A program made the translations under genes and the position numbers. Of a stretch of DNA of 64,000 nt, positions 18,892-28,480 are shown one piece after another. The first letter of the stretch is position 1. Each line of letters opens with the position of its first letter. Source of the stretch: Draconibacterium aestuarii. GTDB taxonomy: Bacteria > Bacteroidota > Bacteroidia > Bacteroidales > Prolixibacteraceae. The notes under the pieces were generated by a model. It searched no databases. It was not told where the DNA came from and worked only from the letters and a program-made list of their open reading frames with translations. The stretch is taken from positions 99,173-163,172 of the forward strand of contig JAPOHD010000066.1 of NCBI GenBank assembly GCA_026671195.1, read 5' to 3'.

Positions 18892-20301
18892 TTATTCATG
18901 CGATTTCTGAAACAACTTGTCGGCAGTAGAAATCTCAAGAAAGGATGCACCTGCATCTTCTCCAAATCTTCCTCCTATATAAATCACCAAATCATCCATG
19001 TCGATAATACCTTCATGAACCAGTTCCTGAATAGCTGCTTTTTGAATTTTTATTTTATTCTTTTTAGCTTCCAAATACGATGGATGAACACCAAATGAAA
19101 GAGCCATTTCGCGAACCACACGGTGCGAGTGACATTTTATGAACACAGGAAAAAATGAGCGGTGCGCAGCCAGGTAGCGACCTGTTTTTCCAGTAGTGGT
19201 TGATGTAACAATTGCATCGGGTTTTAACTCGCGTGCAGCACGAATTGCCGATTGAGCCAAATATGCGGGTATATCTGTTTTTCTGGGTATTGTTAATTCT
19301 CGTTTATCGCGATTTGGTTCTACCTCGCGCGCAATGTTGGCCATAACTTTTACTGCTTCAACAGGGTATTTGCCATAGGCAGTTTCGCCACTAAGCATAA
19401 TTGCATCTGTACCAATATAAATTGCACTTGCTACATCGCTCACCTCGGCACGCGTTGGACGCGGATGTTCAATCATAGTGTGCAACATTTGAGTGGCAAT
19501 AATTACTGGTTTTTGGTGTAGCATGGCTTTTCCCACCAGGTTTCGTTGTATCGCAGGAATTTTTTCTTCCGGCAACTCAATTCCCAAATCGCCACGGGCA
19601 ACCATAATGCCATATGCGTGTTCCAAAATTTCGTCTATCTTTTCAACGCCTTCCACATTCTCAATTTTTGCAATAATCTTGATTGGACTATTGTGTGCAT
19701 CAAGAATTTTTTGCACTTCCTTTACATCGGCTTTGTTGCGAACAAATGAATGTGCAATGAAGTCAAGCTCATTTTTAATGGCAAAATCAATAAATTCAAT
19801 GTCCCGTTCAGAAAGAGATGGTAATTTGATTTCTACACCCGGAACATTAATACTTTTTTTCTTTTTGACAGTACCTTTATTTTCTACCTTACAAACAAGA
19901 AAATCCTTGCGTTTTTCTTCAACCGTAAAAGCAATGTCTCCATCGTCAATAAGAATTTTGTTTCCAGTATTTAAATCGTTAACAAACCCTTCATAGTTTA
20001 CGCAAACATTTTTAAACCCGGTATTTTGAGGTGAATGCGAGAAGGTAACTTTTTCTCCTTCAGCAACCGAAATTTCATCCTGAATGCTGCAAGTTCTTAT
20101 TTCAGGCCCTTTGGTGTCAATTAGGATGGCAATTTTGTCCGATACTGCCCGAATATTGTCGACCACTATTTTCCCTGATTCGGTTGAAATATGTGCAGTA
20201 TTAATTCGGGCTACATTCATCCCTGCCTCGTACAACGATTTGATGAAATCTATCTCACATCGGTCGTCTGATATTGTTGCTACAATTTTGGTCTGTCTCA
20301 T
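18892..20301 (-). CDS. pyk: Pyruvate kinase
   Basis: A 469-residue glycolytic enzyme that makes ATP and pyruvate from phosphoenolpyruvate and ADP. MNVARINTAH (about 28-37) holds the catalytic arginine region, DTKGPEIRT and HSFVRNKADV shape the A domain, and KIENVEG plus MVARGDLGIELP carry the metal ligands. PVIIATQMLHTMIEHPRPTRAEVSD is the signature helix. The active-site segment reads NTAH instead of the more usual NFSH. A -7 element TACATTTG lies about 22 bp upstream of its start. With PEP carboxykinase nearby it sets the split of PEP between pyruvate and oxaloacetate. Confidence 0.96.
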   Translation of the reverse strand: MRQTKIVATISDDRCEIDFIKSLYEAGMNVARINTAHISTESGKIVVDNIRAVSDKIAILIDTKGPEIRTCSIQDEISVAEGEKVTFSHSPQNTGFKNVCVNYEGFVNDLNTGNKILIDDGDIAFTVEEKRKDFLVCKVENKGTVKKKKSINVPGVEIKLPSLSERDIEFIDFAIKNELDFIAHSFVRNKADVKEVQKILDAHNSPIKIIAKIENVEGVEKIDEILEHAYGIMVARGDLGIELPEEKIPAIQRNLVGKAMLHQKPVIIATQMLHTMIEHPRPTRAEVSDVASAIYIGTDAIMLSGETAYGKYPVEAVKVMANIAREVEPNRDKRELTIPRKTDIPAYLAQSAIRAARELKPDAIVTSTTTGKTGRYLAAHRSFFPVFIKCHSHRVVREMALSFGVHPSYLEAKKNKIKIQKAAIQELVHEGIIDMDDLVIYIGGRFGEDAGASFLEISTADKLFQKSHE

Positions 20302-20322
20302 TCCTTTAAATTTTTAAGGGCG

Positions 20323-20330
20323 CAAATGTA
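20323..20330 (-). promoter_or_regulatory. Candidate -7 element for pyk
   Basis: The plus strand CAAATGTA reads TACATTTG on the minus strand (TAnnTTTG), 22 bp upstream of the pyruvate kinase ATG. Confidence 0.4.
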
Positions 20331-20406
20331 TAATAAATGCCGATTAAATAGTTAAAATATTTTTAAACTGAGTTTAAATTTAAGATACTATTTTTGTAAA
20401 TTCTGT

Positions 20407-20823
20407 TCAATTTACGAAACTTTGTATTGCCAACCTATACGATTGTAATCCAAATCCCATAATGCAACCTTTACAAACGGGGCCGATTATTGACTTATGT
20501 CTGAAATCCTCACGAGTTAGTGTATTCGAAATGTGTACCTCAATTACCGGTGTATTAATTCCGGCAATTGCATCGCGAATAGCTACAGAAGTATGCGTGT
20601 ATGCTCCTGCATTAATTATAATGCCATCATAATCAAAGCCATACTTGTGTAATTTGTTAATGATTTCTCCTTCAATATTTGACTGATAATATGTAAATTC
20701 AATGTCAGGAAAAGATTCCTGTAAGCTAGCAAAATAACTTTCGAAATTTTCCGATCCGTAAATGGATTTTTCTCGTACACCTAATAAGTTTAAATTAGGT
20801 CCATTGATAATCAATATGTTCAT
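20407..20823 (-). CDS. aroQ: Type II 3-dehydroquinate dehydratase
   Basis: A 138-residue cytoplasmic enzyme of the shikimate pathway that dehydrates 3-dehydroquinate. INGPNLNLLGVREKSIYG near the start supplies the catalytic arginine and tyrosine of the type II family, NAGAYTHTSVAIRDA is the second signature, and EVHISN carries the histidine. The length is normal for the dodecameric type II enzymes. It lies upstream of pyk on the same strand with a 105-bp gap that has its own promoter-like element, and is divergent from xerD. It is a single gene with no other aro genes nearby. Confidence 0.95.
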   Translation of the reverse strand: MNILIINGPNLNLLGVREKSIYGSENFESYFASLQESFPDIEFTYYQSNIEGEIINKLHKYGFDYDGIIINAGAYTHTSVAIRDAIAGINTPVIEVHISNTLTREDFRHKSIIGPVCKGCIMGFGLQSYRLAIQSFVN

Positions 20824-20965
20824 TTATTGCAATTTTAATTATTTTTATAGTAACTTTATATAAAAAGAAAACGTAATTAGTTTTGATAAAGTTAGTTAAT
20901 ACTACTGAAATTATGACAAACACTAGATAACAACAAACTATAAAATTAACTTTAATTAGTAGATT

Positions 20966-21865
20966 ATGAAATGGGAGGATAGTAAAAAGGGTTACGAAAA
21001 TTATTTAAGACTGGAAAAGTCGTTATCGCAAAATTCAATTGCAGCCTATGTAAACGACATAAATAAACTTGTCGTATTTTTCGAAAAAAAGTTTAAAGGG
21101 ATTGCTCCTGATAAAGTAAAACTTGATCATTTAAAAAGTTTTGTAGAATGGTTAAATGAAAGGGGAGTTAGTCCAAGGACCCAGGCAAGGACAATTTCAG
21201 GAATTAAATCGTTTTACAAGTATCTGTTAATCGAAGGAGATATAACAAGCGATCCAACGGCGTTGCTGGAATCTCCAAGAATTGGACGAAAACTTCCGGA
21301 TATTCTTTCGATGGAAGAAATTGACACGCTCATAGAAGCGATTGATTTAACAAAAGCAGAGGGACAGCGTAATAAGGCTATGCTGGAAACACTTTATAGT
21401 TGTGGACTTCGGGTTTCAGAATTAGTCAACCTTAAAATCACAAATTTGTTCTTCGAGCAGGGTTTTATTAAGGTTGAAGGAAAAGCCGATAAGGAGCGTT
21501 TAGTGCCAGTAAGCGGCAGGGCGGTTGAAGAAATAAACAAATATTTAAATAAATACCGCAAAACTTTGCGTGTTAATAAAGACAGCGAAAATGTACTATT
21601 CTTAAATCGTCGTGGTAGAAAATTAAGCCGGGTTATGATTTTTACAATTATTAAAAATCTTGCAGAAAAGGTAGATCTTGGTAAAAAAATTAGTCCGCAT
21701 ACTTTCCGGCATTCATTTGCAACGCATTTAATAAACGGTGGAGCTGATTTACGTGCTGTTCAGGAAATGCTTGGTCATGAATCGATTCTTACAACCGAAA
21801 TTTATACACATCTCGACAGGGATTACCTGCGGAATACGATTCATCAATTTCATCCAAGATCGTAA
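20966..21865 (+). CDS. xerD: Site-specific tyrosine recombinase XerD
   Basis: A 299-residue recombinase that resolves chromosome dimers at dif with XerC, under FtsK control. The N-terminal SAM-like domain (YLRLEKSLSQNSIAAYVNDI) binds the core site. The catalytic domain has the arginine in SCGLRVSEL, lysine in VEGKADKERLVP, HTFRHSFATHL, GHESILTTEIYTH and the tyrosine nucleophile in the last motif. Its length and the AVQEMLGH box fit XerD better than phage integrases. It stands alone, followed by a strong terminator. The divergent neighbour is aroQ, an arrangement seen in other Bacteroidota. Confidence 0.93.
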   Translation: MKWEDSKKGYENYLRLEKSLSQNSIAAYVNDINKLVVFFEKKFKGIAPDKVKLDHLKSFVEWLNERGVSPRTQARTISGIKSFYKYLLIEGDITSDPTALLESPRIGRKLPDILSMEEIDTLIEAIDLTKAEGQRNKAMLETLYSCGLRVSELVNLKITNLFFEQGFIKVEGKADKERLVPVSGRAVEEINKYLNKYRKTLRVNKDSENVLFLNRRGRKLSRVMIFTIIKNLAEKVDLGKKISPHTFRHSFATHLINGGADLRAVQEMLGHESILTTEIYTHLDRDYLRNTIHQFHPRS

Positions 21866-21891
21866 TTAAACTAATCTTATTCGATTAATAG

Positions 21892-21929
21892 GAGCGTTAT
21901 ATTAAAATTGTAACGCTCTTTTAGTTTTT
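21892..21929 (+). terminator. Terminator after xerD
   Basis: GAGCGTTA (21892-21899) pairs perfectly with TAACGCTC (21911-21918) and is followed by TTTTAGTTTTT. It is 27 bp past the xerD stop. Confidence 0.85.
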
Positions 21930-22025
21930 AAGAGTGACTTTAAACTACTTAAATGGGGAATAATTTCTATTGTTAAGAGAATGTTTAATCGGTGTCTAAA
22001 AGGAGCTAAATGCCTAAAGTGAACA

Positions 22026-22054
22026 TTGGCGATTGGAAAAAAAAGTTATTTTTG
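22026..22054 (+). promoter_or_regulatory. Promoter of pckA
   Basis: TTGG at 22026-22029 fits the -33 box and TATTTTTG at 22047-22054 the -7 box (TAnnTTTG). The spacing is near 19 bases, as in Bacteroidota sigma-ABfr promoters. Transcription would begin near 22060, leaving a leader of about 50 nt before pckA. This is the best complete promoter match in the window. Confidence 0.6.
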
Positions 22055-22109
22055 TCAACCGATTTACGTAGAAGAAAAATTGTATTATTAAGTTAATTAT
22101 TAGGTAGTT

Positions 22110-23714
22110 ATGAAAAATTTAGATTTATCGAAGTACGGAATTGTTGACGTGCAGGAAATCGTACATAACCCATCGTACGAGCAACTATTCGAAGAAGAAA
22201 TGAATCCTGCTTTGGAAGGATTTGAAAAAGGTCAGTTAACAGAACTTGACGCTGTTAATGTAATGACCGGTGAATTTACAGGTCGTTCTCCTAAGGATAA
22301 GTACATCGTAATGGACGATGTAACAAAAGATACTATGTGGTGGAATTCACCAGGATCTCCAAACGATAATAAACCAATTACTCCGGAAGTTTGGGCAGAT
22401 CTTAAAAAAACTACTACTGATCAGCTTTCTGGGAAAAGACTGTTCGTAGTTGATACTTTTTGTGGTGCAAACGAAGATTCACGTTTGAAAGTTCGTTTTA
22501 TTATGGAAGTAGCATGGCAAGCGCACTTTGTAACCAATATGTTCCTTCGTCCTTCTGCAGAAGAACTTGAAGTATATGGTGAGCCAGATTTCGTTGTAAT
22601 GAACGGATCAAAAAGTTCAAATAAAAAATACAAAGAGCACGGCTTAAACTCAGAAGTTTACACTGTATTCAACATGACTGAGAAAATGCAGGTTATCGGT
22701 GGTAGCTGGTACGGCGGTGAGATGAAAAAAGGTATGTTCGCAATGATGAACTACTACTTGCCACTTAAAGGTATGGCTTCAATGCACTGTTCGGCAAACG
22801 TTGGAAAAGAAGGTGATGTAGCTATCTTCTTCGGTCTTTCTGGTACAGGTAAAACTACACTTTCAACTGACTCTACCCGCCAGTTAATTGGTGACGATGA
22901 GCACGGTTGGGACGAAGACGGTGTATTCAACTTCGAAGGTGGTTGTTACGCAAAAACTATTAATCTTGATAAAGATGCAGAGCCAGAAATTTTTGGTGCA
23001 ATTAAACGTAACGCTTTATTAGAAAACGTAACTGTTGATGCTGATGGTAAAATTGATTTTACTGATGGTTCAGTAACACAAAACACTCGTGTTTCTTACC
23101 CAATCAATCACATTGAAAACATTGCTGTTCCTTCAAAAGCTGGTCACGCTAAAAAAGTTATCTTCCTTTCGGCTGATGCTTTTGGCGTACTGCCTCCGGT
23201 TTCTAAATTAACCCCGGAACAAACTCAATATCACTTCCTTTCAGGATTTACTGCAAAATTAGCTGGAACTGAGCGTGGTGTAACTGCTCCACAGCCTACT
23301 TTCTCAGCTTGTTTTGGTGCTGCTTTCTTAACTCTTCACCCAACTAAATACGGTCAAGAGTTAGTGAAAAAAATGGAAGAGCATGGAGCTGAAGCATACT
23401 TGGTAAACACTGGTTGGAACGGAACTGGAAAACGTATTTCAATTCAGGACACTCGTGGTATCATCAATGCAATCCTTGATGGTTCTATCGAAAGTGCACC
23501 AACTAAAAACCTTCCGGTATTCAACCTTGAAATTCCTACTGAATTGAAAGGTGTTGACACTGGTATTCTTGATCCTCGTGATACTTATGCTGATGTAGCG
23601 GAGTGGAATGAGAAAGCTCAGGATTTAGGTAGCCGTTTTGTTAAAAACTTCGTTAAATACACTGATAACGAAAAAGGTAAAGCATTGGTTGCTGCTGGTC
23701 CTCAAGTTGACTAA
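22110..23714 (+). CDS. pckA: Phosphoenolpyruvate carboxykinase (ATP)
   Basis: A 534-residue enzyme linking PEP and oxaloacetate with [16 protein letters not shown] binds substrate, [11 protein letters not shown] at about 243-253 is the kinase P-loop, and [22 protein letters not shown] holds the metal-binding aspartate. [17 protein letters not shown] is the C-terminal adenine/substrate loop. In fermenting Bacteroidota it usually runs in the carboxylating direction, feeding oxaloacetate to fumarate and succinate while making ATP. Codons are strongly biased (many GGT, AAC, GTT), suggesting high expression. It is a single gene with its own promoter and terminator. Confidence 0.97.
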   Translation: MKNLDLSKYGIVDVQEIVHNPSYEQLFEEEMNPALEGFEKGQLTELDAVNVMTGEFTGRSPKDKYIVMDDVTKDTMWWNSPGSPNDNKPITPEVWADLKKTTTDQLSGKRLFVVDTFCGANEDSRLKVRFIMEVAWQAHFVTNMFLRPSAEELEVYGEPDFVVMNGSKSSNKKYKEHGLNSEVYTVFNMTEKMQVIGGSWYGGEMKKGMFAMMNYYLPLKGMASMHCSANVGKEGDVAIFFGLSGTGKTTLSTDSTRQLIGDDEHGWDEDGVFNFEGGCYAKTINLDKDAEPEIFGAIKRNALLENVTVDADGKIDFTDGSVTQNTRVSYPINHIENIAVPSKAGHAKKVIFLSADAFGVLPPVSKLTPEQTQYHFLSGFTAKLAGTERGVTAPQPTFSACFGAAFLTLHPTKYGQELVKKMEEHGAEAYLVNTGWNGTGKRISIQDTRGIINAILDGSIESAPTKNLPVFNLEIPTELKGVDTGILDPRDTYADVAEWNEKAQDLGSRFVKNFVKYTDNEKGKALVAAGPQVD

Positions 23715-23741
23715 TAACTACTTAGTACAGAGATAAATAAA

Positions 23742-23769
23742 AACCTCGTCTACGGACGGGGTTTTTTTA
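23742..23769 (+). terminator. Terminator after pckA
   Basis: AACCTCGTC and GACGGGGTT form a nine-pair stem with one G-U pair and a TACG tetraloop, followed by seven T residues. Its T run touches the stop codon of the convergent gene at 23767. Confidence 0.88.
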
Positions 23770-24627
23770 TGTCAATATTTCGGTTAATGTTGAATCTATA
23801 GTTGGATATTGAAATTCAAAATCAGAATCCAATAAAACTGTTGGGTTAACTATTGGGCTTTCCAAAAGTAGCATTGAAGCCTTCCCTAAAATCAGTTTAA
23901 TTACAAATGCCGGAATTGCAATAAATGCAGGGCGGTTTAATTTGTTTGCAAAAGTTCGTGTAAAATCTTTGTTTGAGATATTTTGTGGGGCGACCAGGTT
24001 AAAAGTTTGACTTTCGCGATTTGTTTCAACAGCCCAAAGAAAAGCATTTACCACATCTGTTTCATGAATAAAAGGAAAAGCCTGGTTACCCGATCCAATT
24101 TTTCCTCCCAAACGCAGATTGAACGGTAAAAGTAAATTAGTAATAGTTTTGGCATCTTTCCCTAATACCATTCCTAATCTAAAAACAGTTTGATGTACGG
24201 AAGGAGGAAGTTGGTTCAGTGTATCTTCCCAGTCTGCTACTACCTTCCCTATAAAATCCGTGCTAAAATAGGTACTGTTCTCATCGTGTACAATTCCCGG
24301 TTTATAAATTCCAATGGCAGACGCTGTAATTATTTGTTTGGGTTGTTGTTCGGGTTTTAACATATTTATTGCTGTTACCAAATTTGTTGTTGTTTTTACC
24401 CGACTGTTGTAAATAAGTTGTCTGTTTTTTGAAGTCCAACGTTTAAGAATTGAAGCACCGGCAAGGTTAATAATCACATCGCATCCGTTAATTTCATTTT
24501 TGAGATTTTCAACAGGGTCATACAAGAGCTCTCTATCAATCCCGGAAACCTCATGGTGTTGTTCCATTAGTTTCTTCGAGATTAATTTTCCCAAATATCC
24601 GTTTATTCCACTAATTTTAATTTTCAA
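23767..24627 (-). CDS. TIGR01777-family NAD-dependent epimerase-like protein
   Basis: A 286-residue extended short-chain dehydrogenase-like protein. The N-terminal GINGYLGK is the nucleotide-binding turn, INLAGASILKRWTSKNRQLIYNSRV is the family signature, and FPFIHETDVVNAF lies in the substrate half. The C-terminal part (GKASMLLLESPIVNPTVLLDSDFEFQYP) matches the DUF1731 tail of the TIGR01777 group (E. coli YfcH is a relative). The substrate of this family is not known, and I cannot propose one. It stands alone and converges on pckA. Confidence 0.85.
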   Translation of the reverse strand: MKIKISGINGYLGKLISKKLMEQHHEVSGIDRELLYDPVENLKNEINGCDVIINLAGASILKRWTSKNRQLIYNSRVKTTTNLVTAINMLKPEQQPKQIITASAIGIYKPGIVHDENSTYFSTDFIGKVVADWEDTLNQLPPSVHQTVFRLGMVLGKDAKTITNLLLPFNLRLGGKIGSGNQAFPFIHETDVVNAFLWAVETNRESQTFNLVAPQNISNKDFTRTFANKLNRPAFIAIPAFVIKLILGKASMLLLESPIVNPTVLLDSDFEFQYPTIDSTLTEILT

Positions 24628-24755
24628 GTTTTAAATAATTAAATATTATACATTGTGAGCACTGCTTCCGGTTTGTTAGTTAAACAAAAACTTTCCCTAT
24701 TTAGTTCTTAATAGTTGTTAAGTGAACTCGCTATTTGTTACTTTTACGTTTTGAA

Positions 24756-26540
24756 ATGAGCCACAGCAATCTTCATATAGTAGTACGGTTACACCGTTGG
24801 CGCTTAAAACATTTAAGCGAACGTGGATTTATAACAATATTAAGTATTGTTGTTGGAATTCTTGCCGGTGTTGCAGCCGTAATTATAAAAAATACGGTTT
24901 GGCTTACGCAACGATTGGTGCATTCTTTGGTTGCCTCAAACGAGGTGGTAAATTATCTTTATTTTGCTTTACCGGTTGTGGGAATTTTGGTGGCAATTTT
25001 GGTTGTAAAATACGTTGTTCGTTCCGAGGTTCGACATGGAATCCCAAACGTGCTTCACAGTATCTCAAAACGAAAAGGAAGGATTCGTCCTCATAATTTA
25101 TATTCGTCGATAATTACCAGTTCGCTGACGGTGGGATTTGGAGGCTCGGTTGGTTTGGAAGGACCAACAGTAGCTACCGGAACTGCATGGGGATCGCGGC
25201 TGGCAAGTGCTTTTCGTTTAAATTACAAAAATACCATTTTGATGCTGGCCTGTGCGTGTGCAGGGGCCATGGCAGCTATTTTTAAAGCACCCATTGCCGC
25301 CATCGTTTTTGCAGTTGAAGTAATAATGATAGACTTGACTGTATTTTCGTTGGTGCCATTATTATTAGCTTCGGCAACGGCGGTAGTTACTTCGTATTTA
25401 TTTTTGGGACAGGATGTTTTATATCCTTTCGAAGTGATTGAAACTTTCGATCTGGCAGATTTACCGTATTATATTTTATTGGGAATAGTTGCCGGATTTG
25501 TATCGGTATATTTTACCAAAATGTACATGTTTTTCAGTGATCAGTTTGATAAATTAAAGAACAATAAAATTCGACTGGTAGTTGGCGGAATCGGGTTGGG
25601 AATACTCATTTTTATTTTTCCACCGCTATATGGCGAAGGTTATGAATCAATTAATGAATGTTTGGCGGGTGATCTTCAGTATTTGTTCGACAACAGCATT
25701 TTTTACTCCTATCAGGAGGAAATGTGGATGGCAATGTTTCTTCTTGCTGCGGTTATCCTTCTTAAAATTGTGGCTACCTCGCTTACTTTTGGCGCCGGCG
25801 GTGTTGGTGGTATATTTGCCCCAACCCTTTTTATGGGAGTCAACACCGGAATGCTTTTTGCTCAGATTATAAATTGGATGGGTATTCGACAGATTAGTAC
25901 GCATAATTTTGCGTTAATCGGTATGGCTGGTTTAATTGCCGGAGTTTTACATGCCCCACTTACCGGTATTTTTTTAATTGCAGATATTTCAGGTGGTTAT
26001 CAGCTATTTGTGCCTTTGATGTTTACCGCCACTTTTGCCTTTTTAATTGTAAGGGCTTTTACGCCTAATTCAGTGTATCATATTCAATTGGCACGCCGAA
26101 AAGAGTTACTAACTCATGATAAGGATGCGAATGTTTTGCGAATGATGGAGGTGAAAGAATTAATCGAAACCGACTTTGAAGTACTTTCGCCAGATGCAAC
26201 TTTACGCGACTTAACTGTTGCAATCTCACGCAACCACAGAAATCTTTTTCCGGTTGTGAATACAGAAGGTTTTTTGGTGGGAATGGTAAAAATGGATGAT
26301 GTTAGGAAGATGATATTTGATCATGATTTATACGATAAAGTAAAAATAAGTGAGTTGATGTATATGCCTGAATACCATATTGATCCGAATGATAATATGG
26401 AAGTTGTTGCCAATAAATTCGAAACATCGGGTAGATATAATCTGGCGGTAATTGAGGATGGGAAATACATTGGATTTGTATCGCGGGCGAAGGCTTTTAC
26501 CAGATATCGAAAAAAAATAATTGATTTTTCACATGTTTAA
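24756..26540 (+). CDS. CLC-family anion transporter with CBS domains (first of pair)
   Basis: I place the start at ATG 24756 rather than the upstream TTG (24735), giving 594 residues. About 10-12 membrane helices form the CLC pore. HGIP is the anion-site segment, GSVGLEGP holds the gating glutamate, and GAGGVGGIFAPTLFMG and the helix-R region complete the pore. The position of the E. coli internal proton glutamate (E203) reads V (FAVEVIM), as in CLC channels. Two CBS domains (about 455-590) follow and could bind adenine nucleotides. The gene overlaps the next CLC gene by eight bases. Transport of chloride is inferred from family; channel or exchanger is not settled. Confidence 0.85.
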   Translation: MSHSNLHIVVRLHRWRLKHLSERGFITILSIVVGILAGVAAVIIKNTVWLTQRLVHSLVASNEVVNYLYFALPVVGILVAILVVKYVVRSEVRHGIPNVLHSISKRKGRIRPHNLYSSIITSSLTVGFGGSVGLEGPTVATGTAWGSRLASAFRLNYKNTILMLACACAGAMAAIFKAPIAAIVFAVEVIMIDLTVFSLVPLLLASATAVVTSYLFLGQDVLYPFEVIETFDLADLPYYILLGIVAGFVSVYFTKMYMFFSDQFDKLKNNKIRLVVGGIGLGILIFIFPPLYGEGYESINECLAGDLQYLFDNSIFYSYQEEMWMAMFLLAAVILLKIVATSLTFGAGGVGGIFAPTLFMGVNTGMLFAQIINWMGIRQISTHNFALIGMAGLIAGVLHAPLTGIFLIADISGGYQLFVPLMFTATFAFLIVRAFTPNSVYHIQLARRKELLTHDKDANVLRMMEVKELIETDFEVLSPDATLRDLTVAISRNHRNLFPVVNTEGFLVGMVKMDDVRKMIFDHDLYDKVKISELMYMPEYHIDPNDNMEVVANKFETSGRYNLAVIEDGKYIGFVSRAKAFTRYRKKIIDFSHV

Positions 26541-28329
26541 ACGGTTTTTTATTAAAGGTCCAAAGGACCTGCTTAACAGGTTAGTGGCCTGGCGAATTGC
26601 AAATATTCAGGAAAAGAATTTTTTGTATTTGCTGAGCTTGGTAGTAGGGATTTTTAGTGGCTTGGCTGCTTTAATACTTAAAAACCTCATTCATTTTGTT
26701 GCAGAGGAACTAACGCAGGTGATTGATTTTGATCGATTTACTTATCTGTATCTACTTTATCCGTTTGTAGGAATATTACTCACGGTTCTCTTCGTAAAGT
26801 ATGTTATCCGCGACAATATTGGTCACGGCGTTTCGAAAATTCTTTACTCTATATCGCGAAAGGGAAGTAAAATAAAACCTCACAATAATTATTCATCGAT
26901 GGTGGCCAGTTCGTTAACCATTGGTTTTGGAGGTTCGGTAGGAGCCGAGGCTCCCATTGTATTAACAGGTGCGTCAATCGGATCGAACCTTGCACGTATT
27001 TTTAAACTTCGGTATAAATATATAACCCTCATGGTGGGGTGCGGAGCGGCCGGGGCAATTGCCGGTATTTTTAATGCTCCTATGGCAGGAATTGTATTTA
27101 CACTCGAAGTGTTGATGCTCGATTTGACCATGGCTTTTTTGATTCCGCTTTTGATATCGGCAGTTACTGCAACCGTTTTATCGTACTTTTTTATGGGCGA
27201 TGCAGTTCTGTTAAGATTTACTGAGGTTGTTCCATTCGATATTAAAACTATCTGGATTTATATTTTGGTAGGAATTTTTACCGGGCTAATGGGCCTGTAT
27301 TTTACAAGGGTTTCTATGTATCTGGAAAAACGGTTAACCGCTGTAAAAAACTGGTTTTGGCGTGCTTGTATTGGAGCTTTTGCACTGGGTGTTTTGATTT
27401 ATCTTTTCCCGCCACTTTGGGGCGAAGGTTACGAAAGTATCAGCGAAGTATTTAATAACGATGGAGCTGAACTGTTAAATAATTCTTTGTTTGTTCCATG
27501 GAAAGACAATCCGTATGTGATTTTAATGGTTTTAGGGGGGATATTATTGCTTAAAGTGGCAGCAACAGCCGCAACTACCGGAGCCGGTGGAAACGGAGGT
27601 ATTTTTGCTCCAACGCTTTTTACAGGTGCCATTTCAGGATACTTTCTTGTAAATCTTTTAAATACTTTATTCGGTTTAGGAGTGCCTGAAAATAATTTTG
27701 CTCTTGCAGGAATGGCAGGAATGATGGCAGCCGTGATGCACGCTCCGCTCACAGGTATTTTCCTTACTGCTGAGATAACCGGAGGTTACGGTATGTTTAT
27801 TCCATTATTGATAACTTCAACAGTGGCATATCTTACGATTATGGTGTTCGAGCCACACTCAATTTATACCAAACGACTGGCACAAACAGGCGAGTTAATA
27901 ACACATCATAAAGATAAAGCGGTTCTTCGTTCCATGGAACTTAAGAAATTGATTGAGAATGATTTTGAGATTCTTTCGCCTGATGCAAGTTTGAGAGATT
28001 TGGTAAAAGCTGTTTCACGGTCGAATAGAAACTTATTTCCGATTGTGGATAGTGAAGGGTATTTAAAGGGAATGCTAAAACTATCGAAAATAAAAAACCT
28101 CATTTTTGAACCCGATCTGTACGACAAGGTTATGGTGAAAGATTTGATGTTTATGCCCGAGTTTTATATTTCTTCAGCCGATTCAATGGAAACAGTGGCC
28201 AAAAAGTTTGAAACTTCAAACAGATATAATCTTGCTGTTATTGATGATGGCAAATATTTAGGTTTTATTTCGCGGGCAGTGGTTTTTTCGAATTACCGTA
28301 AAACGCTGGAATATTTTTCGCACGAATAA
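26533..28329 (+). CDS. CLC-family anion transporter with CBS domains (second of pair)
   Basis: The ATG at 26533 is preferred over a TTG at 26521 and gives 598 residues. It is a diverged copy of the preceding protein with the same helix order and C-terminal CBS pair; the last 60 residues are nearly alike (SNRYNLAVIDDGKYLGFISRA). It differs at pore motifs: GHGVS replaces HGIP and GSVGAEAP replaces GSVGLEGP, though the gating glutamate is kept. E203 is again V (FTLEVLM). The eight-base overlap with the upstream gene suggests coupled synthesis. CLC proteins are dimers, so the two could pair with each other; that is inference. Confidence 0.85.
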   Translation: MFKRFFIKGPKDLLNRLVAWRIANIQEKNFLYLLSLVVGIFSGLAALILKNLIHFVAEELTQVIDFDRFTYLYLLYPFVGILLTVLFVKYVIRDNIGHGVSKILYSISRKGSKIKPHNNYSSMVASSLTIGFGGSVGAEAPIVLTGASIGSNLARIFKLRYKYITLMVGCGAAGAIAGIFNAPMAGIVFTLEVLMLDLTMAFLIPLLISAVTATVLSYFFMGDAVLLRFTEVVPFDIKTIWIYILVGIFTGLMGLYFTRVSMYLEKRLTAVKNWFWRACIGAFALGVLIYLFPPLWGEGYESISEVFNNDGAELLNNSLFVPWKDNPYVILMVLGGILLLKVAATAATTGAGGNGGIFAPTLFTGAISGYFLVNLLNTLFGLGVPENNFALAGMAGMMAAVMHAPLTGIFLTAEITGGYGMFIPLLITSTVAYLTIMVFEPHSIYTKRLAQTGELITHHKDKAVLRSMELKKLIENDFEILSPDASLRDLVKAVSRSNRNLFPIVDSEGYLKGMLKLSKIKNLIFEPDLYDKVMVKDLMFMPEFYISSADSMETVAKKFETSNRYNLAVIDDGKYLGFISRAVVFSNYRKTLEYFSHE

Positions 28330-28480
28330 TATTTGCTATTTATTGTTGTAACCCCAAAAATCAAAAACAAATTTGTAGGTCTTGTAATATTGCTAATATG
28401 AAAAATATTTGAGATTTGTTTCTTGTGAATTGGCGTTTATTTTATTTACTTTCCGAAAAAATTTAAAAAGTATATTCGTC

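Noticed and set aside
19493..19996. 167-residue frame antisense to pyruvate kinase
   Set aside because: It lies fully within pyk on the other strand and reads as a Ser/Ile-rich shadow frame.
24756..28329. Fluoride-specific CLC (CLC-F) pair
   Set aside because: The pore motifs and the CBS tails fit the general chloride branch; CLC-F proteins lack CBS domains and have different pore motifs.
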